64,000 bases of DNA. Origin: Echinometra lucunter (lineage: Eukaryota; Echinodermata; Echinoidea; Camarodonta; Echinometridae). The stretch is taken from contig CM057171.1 of the NCBI GenBank assembly GCA_029962745.1, forward strand, positions 4,203,740 to 4,267,739, in the 5' to 3' direction. Numbering within the stretch: position 1 is the first letter of the stretch; each line of letters starts with the position of its first letter. A model generated the notes under the pieces. It saw nothing but the letters and a program-made list of their open reading frames with translations. It made no database searches and was not told the DNA's origin. Shown in pieces: positions 14,401 through 25,003 of this stretch. The position numbers and the translations under genes are program-made.

Positions 14401-17400
14401 TGTGATTGGTGGAGGCAAAACAAAGAAGCTAGAAGGCAGATATAGGCCTGTCTCTGAGGTGAATATTTATGTGAAATTGCACCCAGGGATGATGACAAGT
14501 TTTGATCGATTTTATTTTCAAACGTTGATGATATGTTAGCATTGCATTTGAATATCTTTTAATATTGTCTTTTGATACTGAATTTTGTGAAATTAAACAT
14601 CCAAAATTTTGATGAAATATATTGCATGTTTACCTATAACAAAGTAAAAAGTATAATTACCCAATTTATGTGAATATTCCCCTTTATGCTAATTCCCTTT
14701 CAAGCTCCTGCGAATCTTTGATGTTGTCTTTTTCTTGATATTATAAAGATATTTTTATTATTTTTTTATATATATTTATTTTCCACTTATGGGACAGATA
14801 AGCTCTGGTCAGCTAAGTAGCTGTTTTTCACAGGGGTAGTAAATTTATATATATTTCTGGTTATGCTTTCAATTGTTTGATGCAAACTAAAATTGGAATT
14901 ATTATTAATTACATGACAGATTGCTGCAGATGTTGAGGTACAACTGAAGAAGAAAGGGTACACGGTTCAAGACTCGTACAACAGGCTTGATCCCAAGTAC
15001 ACCGGTAGACTCTCAAAGACTCAACTACATCAGTGGCTATCAGAGTAAGTTAAGTTTTGGTGGAAAAGTGGCTTCATAAACATCGATCTGCTTAATAGTT
15101 CCTGAAACCCGGCTGTTAGAGTTGTATGATATTTTAGTGTTGCACTTGTATAGAAATCTAATAAAGTACTACCGTATATTGCTGCTCAGAGACTACTATA
15201 TATTCTGTGGTTTGAGTGTGTATTGTTATATTTTGATTTTAAGTGAAAACAAATTATGACTTGTTGGTTTGAAATCTTGCAGAAGGTTTGAAATCTTACA
15301 GAAGGTGACATATATTATTAGAACTTCATACATTTGGGAATAATCACAAGTCCCTCTCTTTTAACTTCATAAATTATTGACACATTATTAACCCTTATTG
15401 TGCCAGCCGAATATCCCTACTGTGCCAGGTTTATTGTAGGGATGCTTAAGTATGCACAAGTCAGCATGGGACTATACATGTATTTGGTAACGCTATGGAG
15501 GCTAGTGTACATGGCTTTGGCAGCTTAAGGGTTAAACGTGCCAGATAAGGTAACTATACCTTTACAGTTTATTGTGCTTTTGAGAATATATGCATGTAAG
15601 ATAACTGCTGTAAGTGTCTATAATGCATTGTGGCCAATTTTATTTCTTCAAATCAAATTTTCGACGGTGTCCTCCGTCTTCGTCAGGAGTATACAATGTG
15701 CATGTAAGATAGATATAGAACTGATCAATACTGTTATAAAAATGTAAGTTTTGTACTCATGGAATTTCATTTTTTTTTTCTTTTTTTTTTGTTCTCTGTA
15801 CAGTATGGGCATAGTTCTTCATCCCACTGAGTTACAAGATCTATGGAAAGCCATGGATGTAGCCCGGGATGGTCTAGTCCATTATGCTGAGCTCTTTGAT
15901 TTCTTCCTACATAGATCAAAGAGAAAACCTATTGCTGGTAAGTGGATGTTGTGTATATCATTTCTAAAGTAAGTGCAGTATGTGATAATTTGTATAGCTT
16001 TTTTCTTTTGTTATGGGTAGAATGTGTAATTTTTAGAAAATATGCAGATGATGTTTATTACCTGCAAAATTGATTTGTAGAGGGATGTATTCATATTATA
16101 ACTTTGTGTAACCCCTCGAGTACAATTTGATTTCAGTATAAGACCCACTTTCCATGGACCTTCACCCAAGTTATCTCAGGCTTAGTGTTCAACTGGTTAA
16201 GTTCTGGTGAGGTAAACACACCTACCTGTTTATTCCTTGCAAATCATTTTAATTTTGTGACAGACTTTGGTGAGCAGCATGTTGGATCATGCAATTGAAG
16301 GAATGACTATATCAACATGTAGGGCTTTGAGTGCCGTTGAAACGAGTTATATATCAGGGTTTTATCATATTTTCTTTTCAGATAAGGAAGCAGCTTTAAG
16401 AAGAGCCAAGGCTGCCAATCAACCTCCTGTGGTGAGAAACAGCGGTGAGATGAAGGAGATGATGGAGCTCTATAAGATACCTGTTTCAACGGTGGTCGAG
16501 AAAGTCAGACCAGATGTAAGTGATAAGGATTTTCATCATTTCTTTAAAAAAAAAAAGAGTTTACATGGGATGGGGGAGCATAGTATCTGGGTTGTTTATG
16601 TAGTATTATTATTGTTGAATGTTATAAATTTGAATAAGATTAAACATTTAAGACTGCAGAAAGGTAGATGCAAACAGACGAGTGAGTAGATATTTGAATA
16701 CTATCGGAAAAAAATGACTATATAAAAATTGAAAAGGAGGACGTGAACTAAACAATAGGAATGATGTTTTGCATAGATGATAATACATCAATGCTCAAAT
16801 GGTTTGTCATAATCAATAACGTGAAATGTAGATAATATGCCAATAATTGAAAGAACTGTGGAATGAATTCATTTGGAAAAAGAGGAGGAAGAAGATACTA
16901 AAGACAAGGGCACAGAAAGAAAATGATGATATAGGAAAGGAAAGGATGGGAAAATGCTGTTAAAGTGAAAAAGATTATTTTTAATGCTTCAGAATGATAT
17001 TATCTAAACTATATTATATGACACCTAGATAGATCCCTGTCATTTGATTGGTTGTTTGATATGCATCATTTGTCCCATTGCACTATGACGTCATCAATCA
17101 TGCAAAAGTGGCTCCATTTACCGTGCAATTTTGGATCCATACGATTTGCTCCATTGCACGCTGGCCGAGAGCCCGGCACACTACGTACGTAAAACGCTTG
17201 CGTTTGCAATGTGCACCACGAACAGCACGCTAGCGTATAGCGCTATTGATTTATTGCGATTTGATCTATTTTTAGGTGTCATATAAAACAAATAATGAAT
17301 GTTTTTTTCATTCGTGCAATGGACAGAATATTTCATTCGGTGAAAGTTGAAATTATTGATCTATTCAACTCGGCTGCGCCTCGTTGAATGGATCATTTCA

Positions 17401-19840
17401 TCTTTCACTTCATGAAATATTCTGTCCCTTGCACTCATAAACATTCATTATCTGTATACTATTTCTTTTGTCAGGTTGTGAGTAACTGGAATGGGCTGAA
17501 GGAGAGACTGAAATCTTTGGATCCACAGGGCTATGCAACAATCACCATTCCAGAATTTCAGGTAACCATGAAACTTACATCTTTATGTATCACTGACATT
17601 GTTTGGAAATATGTAGATGCAAGTAAAGCTTTTTCCTAGATTATTGGTTACGTGATTGCGATAGCTTTCCTGTAGTAGACTTTTCAAGAGAGCATCCGCA
17701 AGACCAGAAAAAAAGGGGAAAGAATGAAGGATGAGAAGGAGCAGATAAGAAATGATGACAAAGAATTGTTGAAGCTTCTGTGGGGGCCCCCTCTCTCTGA
17801 CTATTACCCTAGGGAGAATGCCTCATATGCTTATTACCTCCCCCCCCCCCCAAAAAAAAAAGACTGCACTTCCCCTTAGTTGCTTGAATTTCTCTACCGC
17901 ATTTCCAGTCTTTATTTTCTAAATATTGTAAGTAGGACTAATTTCTAAACATGCCTTTTATCTTTGATATTTTCAGAGACTAGCACAGAGGTTTCAGTTC
18001 CGGCTAAATAACAAAGAACTAGAAAGGCTTGCTCTGAGCTTTGATCACCATCAGACAGGAAAGTAAGTATTAACCCATTTGTGACAGGAATTATTTTAAA
18101 GCCTGATTTGATCAGCTTTTATTCTTCAAATTGGCAATACCAACATTTTTTCTTTTAATGCTACATTTTTCTTATTAGATGTCATGTATCTGAAATGAAT
18201 ATAAATTGACAGAAAGTATGATGAGAAGTCAAAAAGTTGCCAATTTGCAGGGAAAAACTGTGATTTTAAACTTTCCATCGCATTGCCAATTTAAGGATTT
18301 TAATGCTTATTTTCCTTTCTAGTTCTTTGTTATTTAGCCGGAACTGAAAATTTTTCAGCATCAAACAAATACTGATGCAACCAAAATGGGCACAGTACGT
18401 GTAGAATTTTTTGCTCTTTCTGCTCATGTATTTGGTATGATTTTTAGAGCTCTGCATCAAAAGTTATTAGACCAAACCACAAAATGTGGACCCTCTGTCA
18501 CAAATGGGTTAAAGGAGGAGTCAGTCCTCGTAGGTGCTGCAAGAGCGCCCCCTCCAGACAACTCAACACACTTGGAATACGTTGATTAAACGTTTGATTA
18601 TAAGCATGATTACAATCTTATAAACCCCGTCTGAATTCGTCATCTGTGGAGTCAAGATCTTGTCACTTAGAACTCACAAACTATCTGAAACAAACCAAAC
18701 AATCATAGTAGGTGCTTTCATTTGGTTATCTTGTTATTTCCCGTGTAATCAGAAAGTTGTTGTGCGAGGCGTAATTGCAACCTCCTTATTCATTAATTTG
18801 CAGCATGAACCTTCTGTGGGTCTAGCCTACCTATGAAATTAACTTTATTTTCACCAAGTTTTCTTGTATGAAAATTTTTGTGGCTTTACAGACATTTGAA
18901 AGTTTCAAGTTGATGTAAAAAAGAGAAGCATATCTCTTTAATTTTTGTTGCTTGTTGTGTGGCGTTTGGATACATACAGAGACAGTAAGGCAGGTGTAGG
19001 TTTGTCTTAACTGTGTAGTGTGTACACAATTTTGGTTTGCATGGTTGTTTTTCTGTCCAGCACTCTCCAGAAATCTTGCATTAGTGAATTTATTTTTTCC
19101 GTCTCAGCTTTCATTACATAGATTTCCTTCATCTGTTTGCGGAGAACAAGAAACCACAGCAAGGTGGACAGAGCTACCATAGAAACTTTCACAAGATAAC
19201 AGTAAGTCAAACTGGTCATTTTGTTTGCATCATTAACCCATTCATGACAGGAATTATTTAAAGCCTAATTTGATCAGCTTTTATTCTTCAAATTGGCAAC
19301 ACCAACATTTTTATTTTGTTGCTACATTTTCCTTGTAAAACGTCATGTATCTGAAATGAATATAAATTGACAGAAATTATGATGAGAAGTCAAAAAGTTG
19401 CCAATTTGTAGGGGAGAACGGTGATTTTAAGCCTTCTATCACATTGCCAATTTAAGGATTTTAATGCTTATTTTCCTTTAAAAAAATTTCAGCATCAAAC
19501 AACGAATATTGACGCAACCAAAATGGGCACAGTTTGTGTAGGATTTTTTGCTCTTTCTGCTCATGTCTTTAGTATGAATTTTAGGGCTTTGCATCAAAAG
19601 ATATTAGGCCAAACCACAAAATGTGGACCTCGGTCACGAATGGGTTAAGAAAGGTTGTGGCAGATTCAGGAATGAGAAACATTTTTGGAGCGAGATAGTA
19701 AGGTTTTGATTATTGTGGAGGAGAGCAGAAAGGGTTTTAAAAGTTATGAGATCAATATTTGCTTGGATGTGTATAATATACATGTAATATAATAATGTAT
19801 GTATATATAATTCCATCACCATGACCATAATCATCATCAT

Positions 19841-19873
<33 letters not shown>

Positions 19874-20766
19874 TATCAGCATTGATGACAGCAATAACAA
19901 CAGCAGTAGCAGCTTCAACAATAACAAAAACTGCATACACAACATTGAAAACAATACTATTGCAATATTCTACCATTTTACGGTAAGATAGCATGTAATT
20001 TTTGTAGAAGTCGGGAACTTCATGTTGCAGTTCAGTCAGTTTAAAATGATCTGAAGTGGGATGACTATAACACTGAAAATATTCCTTTTTCACCATGTTT
20101 TAGTGATTGAAGGCAAATTTTGAATGTTTCTTCCATATTGTCTAATCTCCTTACAGCATCATACAGCCAAGGGACCAGAAGAAATGACAGTAGCAGGGAC
20201 ATTTGACAAGATAGGGAGAAAGGTAAGAGAGAGAGAGCTGTTGACATTTTTTCTAAATATTTTATAACCATCCACTGGAAAGACATGAATGTATACACAC
20301 GCACGTGAAGTGGACAAAAGTTACCACATGTAGCTATTGAAATCTTGCGCAAAAATTCAGATGTTGATAAAACAAAGCAAGGCTGTTTTCATAGTAAGCG
20401 GTAGTACCTATTGTATATTTGAAATGACATATTCTTAATGTACTGTACATGTAAAAGAATTTCTGAAGGAAAAAAAAACAAGCACAAGTGCAAGTTTGTT
20501 TTCTTCAAGAAAACTCAGTTTTCCTTGATCAACACCTTTGATAACCCCAGATCCTTGGTGATTGGCGGAGCATACGACGTGCCTTCAAGAAGGCTGACCT
20601 CAACGGGGATGGTCATCTCAGTATACCAGAGTTCAGACGTATCCTTGCCAGCATGAAGGTCAAGATCGCAGAGGAGGACTTCTACCATATTATCAGCGAA
20701 ATTGATGACAATATGGACGGGAATATATCGTATGATGAGTTCCTAGCCCAGCTTATGCCAACATGA
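2403..20766 (+). CDS. EFCAB6: Multi-EF-hand calcium-binding protein, EFCAB6-like, 21 exons
   Basis: Exons joined by GT-AG sites in consistent phase: 2403-2739, 3430-3524, 5230-5402, 6528-6594, 7368-7534, 8086-8223, 9321-9462, 10409-10552, 11127-11275, 11978-12091, 12986-13096, 13637-13813, 14233-14458, 14920-15044, 15804-15937, 16382-16515, 17475-17561, 17977-18062, 19108-19201, 20157-20222, 20551-20766. The product is 993 aa. Residues 1-140 are low complexity and basic; then come many degenerate EF-hand pairs (for example DPQGKGRVS, DNSGNGLLG, DPKYTGRLS, DHHQTGN). Only the last two, DLNGDGHLSIPE (938-949) and DDNMDGNISYDE (974-985), keep canonical Ca ligands at loop positions 1, 3, 5 and 12. 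A long chain of mostly Ca-dead EF-hands with one live C-terminal pair fits EFCAB6 (DJBP), which is known from axonemal microtubule doublets and as a DJ-1/androgen-receptor partner. Human EFCAB6 is about 1500 aa, so this is shorter. The ATG at 2403 is the first in the open exon. Exon joins are firm; the orthology is less certain than the family. Confidence 0.8.
4080..4225. repeat. Dispersed MITE-like element (TTTTGTCRGTGAAAATC family) in intron 2
   Basis: It contains the pair GATTTTCACCGACTAATTTG ... GGTGATTTTCACCGACAAAA plus CAGCCAATCAGAT and AGCTTATAACA. Related copies occur in this window at about 35780-35900, 53905-54020, 39165-39260 and 58965-59075, the last two in reverse orientation and more diverged. 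It is a non-coding family. Confidence 0.7.
5559..5718. mobile_element. 160-bp MITE with about 36-bp terminal inverted repeats
   Basis: The left end (GGGGCCCGTAACACAAAGG, then TTTGCGATCAATCGCAAA) matches the reverse complement of the right end (TTTGCGATTGACTGCAAA, then TCTTTGTGTTACGGGGCCC) with few mismatches. It is non-coding and lies in intron 3 of the EFCAB6-like gene. The interior pair TGATTGG / GATTGGC extends the foldback. Confidence 0.8.
6970..7284. mobile_element. 315-bp MITE with about 45-bp terminal inverted repeats
   Basis: The left end starts GTGTTTCATAAAGCTGTTCG and the right end, reverse complemented, starts with the same 20 bases; the arms continue through AAAGTTACAAATGACTTTAC against GAAGTTACGAATGACTTTAC. 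The interior is AT-rich with no open frame. It sits in intron 4, about 85 bp upstream of exon 5. Confidence 0.85.
8238..8620. mobile_element. 383-bp MITE with internal tandem array of about 25-bp units
   Basis: The terminal repeats begin GGTGGCCCTGAAGTAC at both ends and continue to ACAACAGGTCATGTGTG. Between them lie over ten degenerate units of the type GACCCAGGACGCGAAATTC, alternating ATGACC, GTGACC and GAAATT phrases. It begins 14 bp after the exon 6 splice donor. Confidence 0.85.
10041..10297 (+). repeat. tRNA-derived SINE
   Basis: The head contains an A-box-like stretch (GGTTCAAGTGATAGAGCATT) and a B-box (GGTCCGATCCC) in tRNA spacing, that is, an internal RNA polymerase III promoter. 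A tRNA-unrelated body follows and an ATT simple-repeat tail closes it at about 10278-10296. It lies in intron 7 of the EFCAB6-like gene. Confidence 0.85.
12103..12540. mobile_element. Composite foldback element, copy 1 (intron 10)
   Basis: The first part (12103-12275) is a hairpin: GTGCAATGGACAGAATATTT on one arm and ATATTCTGTCCATTGCAC on the other, around a loop with GAGGCGCAGCCGAGTTGAAT. The second part (about 12277-12540) is bounded by TTATATGACACCTA and TAGGTGTCATATAA. The same composite occurs inverted at 17031-17456. It starts about 11 bp after the exon 10 donor. Confidence 0.85.
13540..13614 (-). repeat. tRNA-like SINE head (minus strand)
   Basis: On the minus strand the sequence reads GGCTCAGTGGTAAACCAG, then GGGAGG and GCATGGTTCAAATCCCAA. 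These are A- and B-box-like blocks with tRNA spacing. No complete cloverleaf is visible, so I call it a SINE head or tRNA relic rather than a functional tRNA. Confidence 0.6.
15389..15535. mobile_element. Short MITE with TTAACCCTTA termini
   Basis: The left end TTAACCCTTATTGTGCCAG and the right end TTTGGCAGCTTAAGGGTTAA form imperfect inverted repeats flanked by TTAA-type ends. It is non-coding, in intron 14. Confidence 0.6.
17031..17456. mobile_element. Composite foldback element, copy 2, inverted relative to copy 1 (intron 16)
   Basis: It has the same blocks as 12103-12540 in reverse order and orientation: TGACACCTAGATAGATCCCT first, the GTGCAATGGACAGAATATTT hairpin last. The right edge lies about 18 bp before the first base of exon 17, so the exon 17 polypyrimidine tract directly adjoins the element. 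Confidence 0.85.
18071..18512. mobile_element. MITE with AACCCATTTGTGAC termini, copy 1 (intron 18), carrying an inverted exon fragment
   Basis: The ends are TAACCCATTTGTGACAGG and CTGTCACAAATGGGTTAA. A sister copy lies at 19233-19647. Copy 1 additionally contains 18314-18349, an exact reverse complement of exon 18 bases 17992-18027, which copy 2 lacks. Starts 8 bp after the exon 18 donor. Confidence 0.85.
18314..18349 (-). repeat. 36-bp inverted copy of EFCAB6-like exon 18
   Basis: The reverse complement is identical to 17992-18027 in exon 18, so the minus strand encodes the same peptide FQFRLNNKELER. Sister element 19233-19647 shows the uninterrupted state (CCTTTAAAAAAATTTCAGC), marking this as an insertion into the element. 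Confidence 0.9.
19233..19647. mobile_element. MITE with AACCCATTCATGAC termini, copy 2 (intron 19)
   Basis: It is the direct-orientation sister of 18071-18512, bounded by TTAACCCATTCATGACAGG and GGTCACGAATGGGTTAA. Internal blocks such as TTGATCAGCTTTTATTCTTC and GCTCTTTCTGCTCATGT are shared. More diverged relatives appear near 6045-6425 and 31340-31400. Confidence 0.85.
19830..19880. repeat. ATC/CAT microsatellite
   Basis: An imperfect CAT repeat in intron 19; it is the source of spurious poly-Met and poly-Asp frames. Confidence 0.9.
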
Positions 20767-22640
20767 AGATACTGTGTAGGTAACAGTGCCGTGTTGTTCA
20801 AAGTAAGGTGTGGATTTTGAATAATATCAAATTTCTGACCAAAGAACAATGATTATGTAAGATTTAATGTTCCAAATTGCTGATCTGAAGGACAATGAAT
20901 ATATAACATTTAATGTTCCAAATTGCTTATCCGAAGAACAATGGTTAAAGTAAATAGAATAGGATGATGATTTTTATTTAGAATTTCTTTTACCAAATGG
21001 AAGAACAAAACAATTAAGCTATGGCTTTGGATTATAGCAGTAATTCAAAGCGGGAGGTGTGGAGTGGAAAATCCAGATTCTTTCTGCAGATTGTATCATC
21101 CGAGCATGTAGTCACTGATGTTGTTCATAGAGCAAATGTTTATTGTATTCAGTCATCTTAAAAAAATCTTTGTACTCACAGCAGCTGTCCGAATCATGTG
21201 TCAAATTAGACTATCATGATGGAAATCTATGAGATGTTCCTTGTCCTTTAGACTGTCCTGATGGAAATTATGTCTTTTTCTGGTGTTCCTTGTCCATTTC
21301 CCCTTTTTTTTTCTGCAAGTTTTACTTTTAGTGGAAAAAATATAATGCTGACTTCAATTCACTTGTACATGCATAATGATGGGTTGCATGATTGCAATAG
21401 AAGTAGTTATTTGTACACCAAATCTGCCCTTGTTAGCTGCATCTTAGGATTCTAAGGAAAAGTTGATTATTTGATAAATGCATTTCTTTGTTAGGAAGTT
21501 GTGTTTAAAGATGTGCCATATCTTTTGCTCAGTGTTATATGAGGTACTGAGTATTATTTGGATGCCAGATATTTATGAAAAAAAAAATACAGGAAGTGAC
21601 AGGAAGTGTAAATCCAAAGATGCTGCAAGTTTTTGTAATTTTTATAGAGACTTTTAAATGCATAGTTTGGATTGTGTTTGATATCTATTGATGACTGCTA
21701 GAGTGATAATGATCACAGTAAGAGAGTGAGAAAGAGAGAGAGAAAGAGAAAGAGAGTTAGAGAAGAAAGAATAAAGATAGAAGGAAGAAAAATTTTAATA
21801 AATTGAAAGAGAAACAGTAGAATTGAAAGTTGTGTGTATCAGAAGTGGGAAATGGCAGAGACTTTTTAAATAGTGAGGGAAAAATAGAGTTTTTCAAATA
21901 TATTCATGTGTTGCAATTATTTATTGATAGGATTCATTTTAAGAAATAAATAGTTTTACAAGATGACTGTCAAGGAAAAGAACACTGGTATTTCCAAATA
22001 TAATGTTATGTTTCAGTTTGGTGTCGTATAACTAGAGTGGTAGCATTGTTTCGAACAAAATTGAAAATGATCATCTTTCTATATAAGATTCACAGATTTG
22101 TTAAATTATTACATATCAGAATTTTATTTGGACAAAGATGAAAACTGATAGTCCACGCTTACCATTAACAAGAATTCCTAGAATGATCAAGCATGAATTT
22201 ATTCATTGGATCAATTGACTATTCTGAAATATGTATGATATATGGCTGACTGAAAAGGGTGGAGAATTTGATGATCCGTTATTTTTTGTTAAGAGAGTAT
22301 GAGGCAGCGCAATCACACCTTTTTGTTTCATAAGAAATAAGATTACGATTCTGCATTAACCTTTTGAAAGTTAATGTACTTTTATAATTAAGTCAAATCA
22401 TGGAATCGACACCGAGATTTTTGTTGCTGCACTTCTGCAGAATATCGCTAGATTATGTCTTCAATTACTGTATGTCTAGAGATTTTCTATGTCTATATAA
22501 TCATGTTGCCGTTTTGTGGTGAAATCTTAGATCATAGTGATTTTATATTTCCCAAGAGAGTATGAATTTATAATTATCATCTCATCTGTATATATTTCAG
22601 AATTATTACAAGGAAATAATAAACATTGTTCTTTTCTAAC
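20767..22640 (+). other. Probable 3' UTR of the EFCAB6-like gene
   Basis: The sequence is AT-rich and gene-free after the TGA at 20764-20766, with a GA-rich stretch at about 21715-21790. Several AATAAA hexamers occur; the one at 22618-22623 is followed by a T-rich stretch and then GTGTTTATTG, a plausible polyadenylation site. The 3' end is inferred, not shown. Confidence 0.35.
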
Positions 22641-23014
22641 AAACACCACCACAACTGTAAAATTATTAAGTGTTTATTGAGTAAACGGAGTGTGGTGTAC
22701 TGTTAGTTCAGTGGCTTGTTAGGCATTTTATCTTTATGTCGTTGAGCAGAAGAACATGTCAGGAACACAAAATGCAAAAATGCAAAAATCATAATGTCTG
22801 TTTTGACGTATTGGAATAGCATTTTAGCTAAGATCATGCCACAAGAAGATTGTATATCAATTTACAAGGTCTACATGCTACCCTTGAAATTATCAATCAT
22901 TGTTTGAAAAATTTGATTTTCAATCATTTTCCATTTTGCGTTCCGGATGCATTCTTTCGCAACATGACAAAAAGTTAAGACGCCTAATGTTTTGTCCTTT
23001 CATTTCACCCTGCA

Positions 23015-23590
23015 CACCACCACTATTTCTCTCTTGATCTCTCCCTGTCCTGCCTCCATTTCCTCCTCCCCCCCCCCCCCTCGCCTTCATCATCTTTCTC
23101 TCCCTTGCTCCACTTTCTATTCTCTCCCCACCTCCAATTTCTCTCTTGATCTCTCCCTGTCCTGCCCTCATCGTCTTTCTCTCCCTTGCTCCACTTTCTA
23201 TTCTCTCCCCACCTCCAATTTCTCTCTTGATCTCTCTCTGTCCTGCCCTTATCGTCTTTCACTCCCTTGCTTCACTTTCTATTCTCTCCCCACCTCCAAT
23301 TTCTCTCTTGATCTCTCCCTGTCCTGCCTCCATTTTCTCCCCCCCCCTGCCTCCATTATCTTTCTCTCCCTTGCTTCACTTTCTATCTCTCCCCACCTCC
23401 AATTTCTCTCTTGATCTCTCCCTGTCCTGCCTCCATTCCCCCCCCCCCCCCCCCCCCCCCCGGTCCATTGTCTTTCTCCCCATTGCTCCACTTTCTATTC
23501 TCTCCCCACCTCCAATTTCTCTCTTGATCTTTTCCTATCTCCATTCTCTTCTCTCTCTTCTCTTTCTCACCCCCCCCCCCCCCCTCCCTT
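23015..23590. repeat. C/T-rich minisatellite, unit about 81-110 bp
   Basis: About five tandem units contain TCCCTTGCTCCACTTTCTAT and ACCTCCAATTTCTCTCTTGA. Three successive starts at 23101, 23182 and 23263 are 81 bp apart, and later units are lengthened by C runs. There is strong strand asymmetry (almost no G on the plus strand). Open frames here are shadows of the repeat. Confidence 0.9.
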
Positions 23591-23639
23591 GTCTAATGAC
23601 CTTTATGTAGCTCTACTACATTACTACATGCATCTATTG

Positions 23640-24520
23640 ATCATACAGTCCCACCTCGCTTATCCGACTGCGTCAGGACCGGCGCCCATCCATATAAGTG
23701 AAATGGCCGCATATGAGAGTAATGTAGTGGGACACCGTTTCTGTGAAAATTTATAGGGTAGAGCGGTCTATTTGCTGTAAAATATCTATTTCCTTGGTGT
23801 TGTGGATGACTGTAAATGATCAGTAATATCTTTCTGTTTGTACGAGATGAAAATAAAATATAATTCTGTGTAAGTTGTCTTTGTGCAGTAAAGCCTGAAT
23901 GTATACAGATTTATGCAAATTATTCAAATTGCTCAAAGTTGCTGTTTGGGCAACCAAGCTGAAAATGTTCATAGACCACTTAGGATCATAAATCAGCCAA
24001 AAAACTTCAATGGAAAGAACTTTTCTTGGTTACACTGTTAGTTAAATAGGACTGTCAAACCGGCTAATATTGACATTCCTCATTATGTTCATCTCTGGGG
24101 AGGGAAACATGTCGCTTGTTCAGAGCCAGAAGGGCATTAACTATGTGTTAAAGCATATGAGTTATCAGTCTTCTGGCTCCAGACGATGTACCTTTTCCCT
24201 CTCTCATCATCTCCACCATTCTTTCCTAACCCACTTTTTACTGGAACTGAGTGATCCATGTACCTAACCCTATGGGAATTACAGGGTTCAGTAGTCAACA
24301 GTTTGATAAAAATGTAGGGTTTTTTTTTTTCATCTCTCTCCTTATTCATTAACTGTGCATAAACTGAATCTGCGGGGACCACAAAAAATAGTTTGACTTA
24401 TGCAAAATTCAGCTTAGGAAATGTAAATAACACATTTTGTACAGTTTGGTAAAAAAAAATGATTCGACTTGGGAAAAGTTTGACTTATGCGACTATGCAA
24501 GGTTAACTGTATTTTCTGCA
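23640..24520. mobile_element. Possible pogo/Tigger-like transposon relic
   Basis: The left part has ACAGTCCCACCTCGCTTATC and the right part (about 24340-24515), reverse complemented, reads ACAGTTAACCTTGCATAGTC, GCATAAGTCAAACTTTTCCC. This resembles Tc1/pogo-type termini, but the two ends match poorly and no transposase frame remains. Confidence 0.35.
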
Positions 24521-25003
24521 GTCCAGTTTGTCCCTAAACAATCTTCTCATTTTGCCTTCTAAGACAATTCTTTCGATAAAAATAAAAAACAAAAACAAAA
24601 ACCTCTTTCTCAGTCTCATGCATCCCAAATTACTCTTATAGCTTCTTAAACTCACATTCCAGCATATTTCTAAAAAGACAGAAAAAGTAATGATAAAATG
24701 TCACTTTCTTTGTACAAAATACAAAAACTGCTTTATAATGTAAAACAAACCATTTTAACAAATCTAACAAAGATAAGATCATGTACATAATGACCATCTG
24801 AGAGAAGATTTCCAAATGAATATTACTTAAGAGATATTTTCCACACTACGGTTTTGGTGGAAAAATACAAGGGCAGCATAGAAAGCAAATGATTTACTTC
24901 AATTTCTTAACAACCCTAGTGACTGAACCTTTGATTTGATTTTCTTTTGTCAGAAAACTATTCATATGTTCTTGGCATAATGTATAGAAATATCCATGAT
25001 CTA

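Noticed and set aside
22992..23610. Open frames of 140-154 codons in the C/T minisatellite
   Set aside because: Repeat-driven Ser/Pro/Leu composition, open in several frames and on both strands at once.
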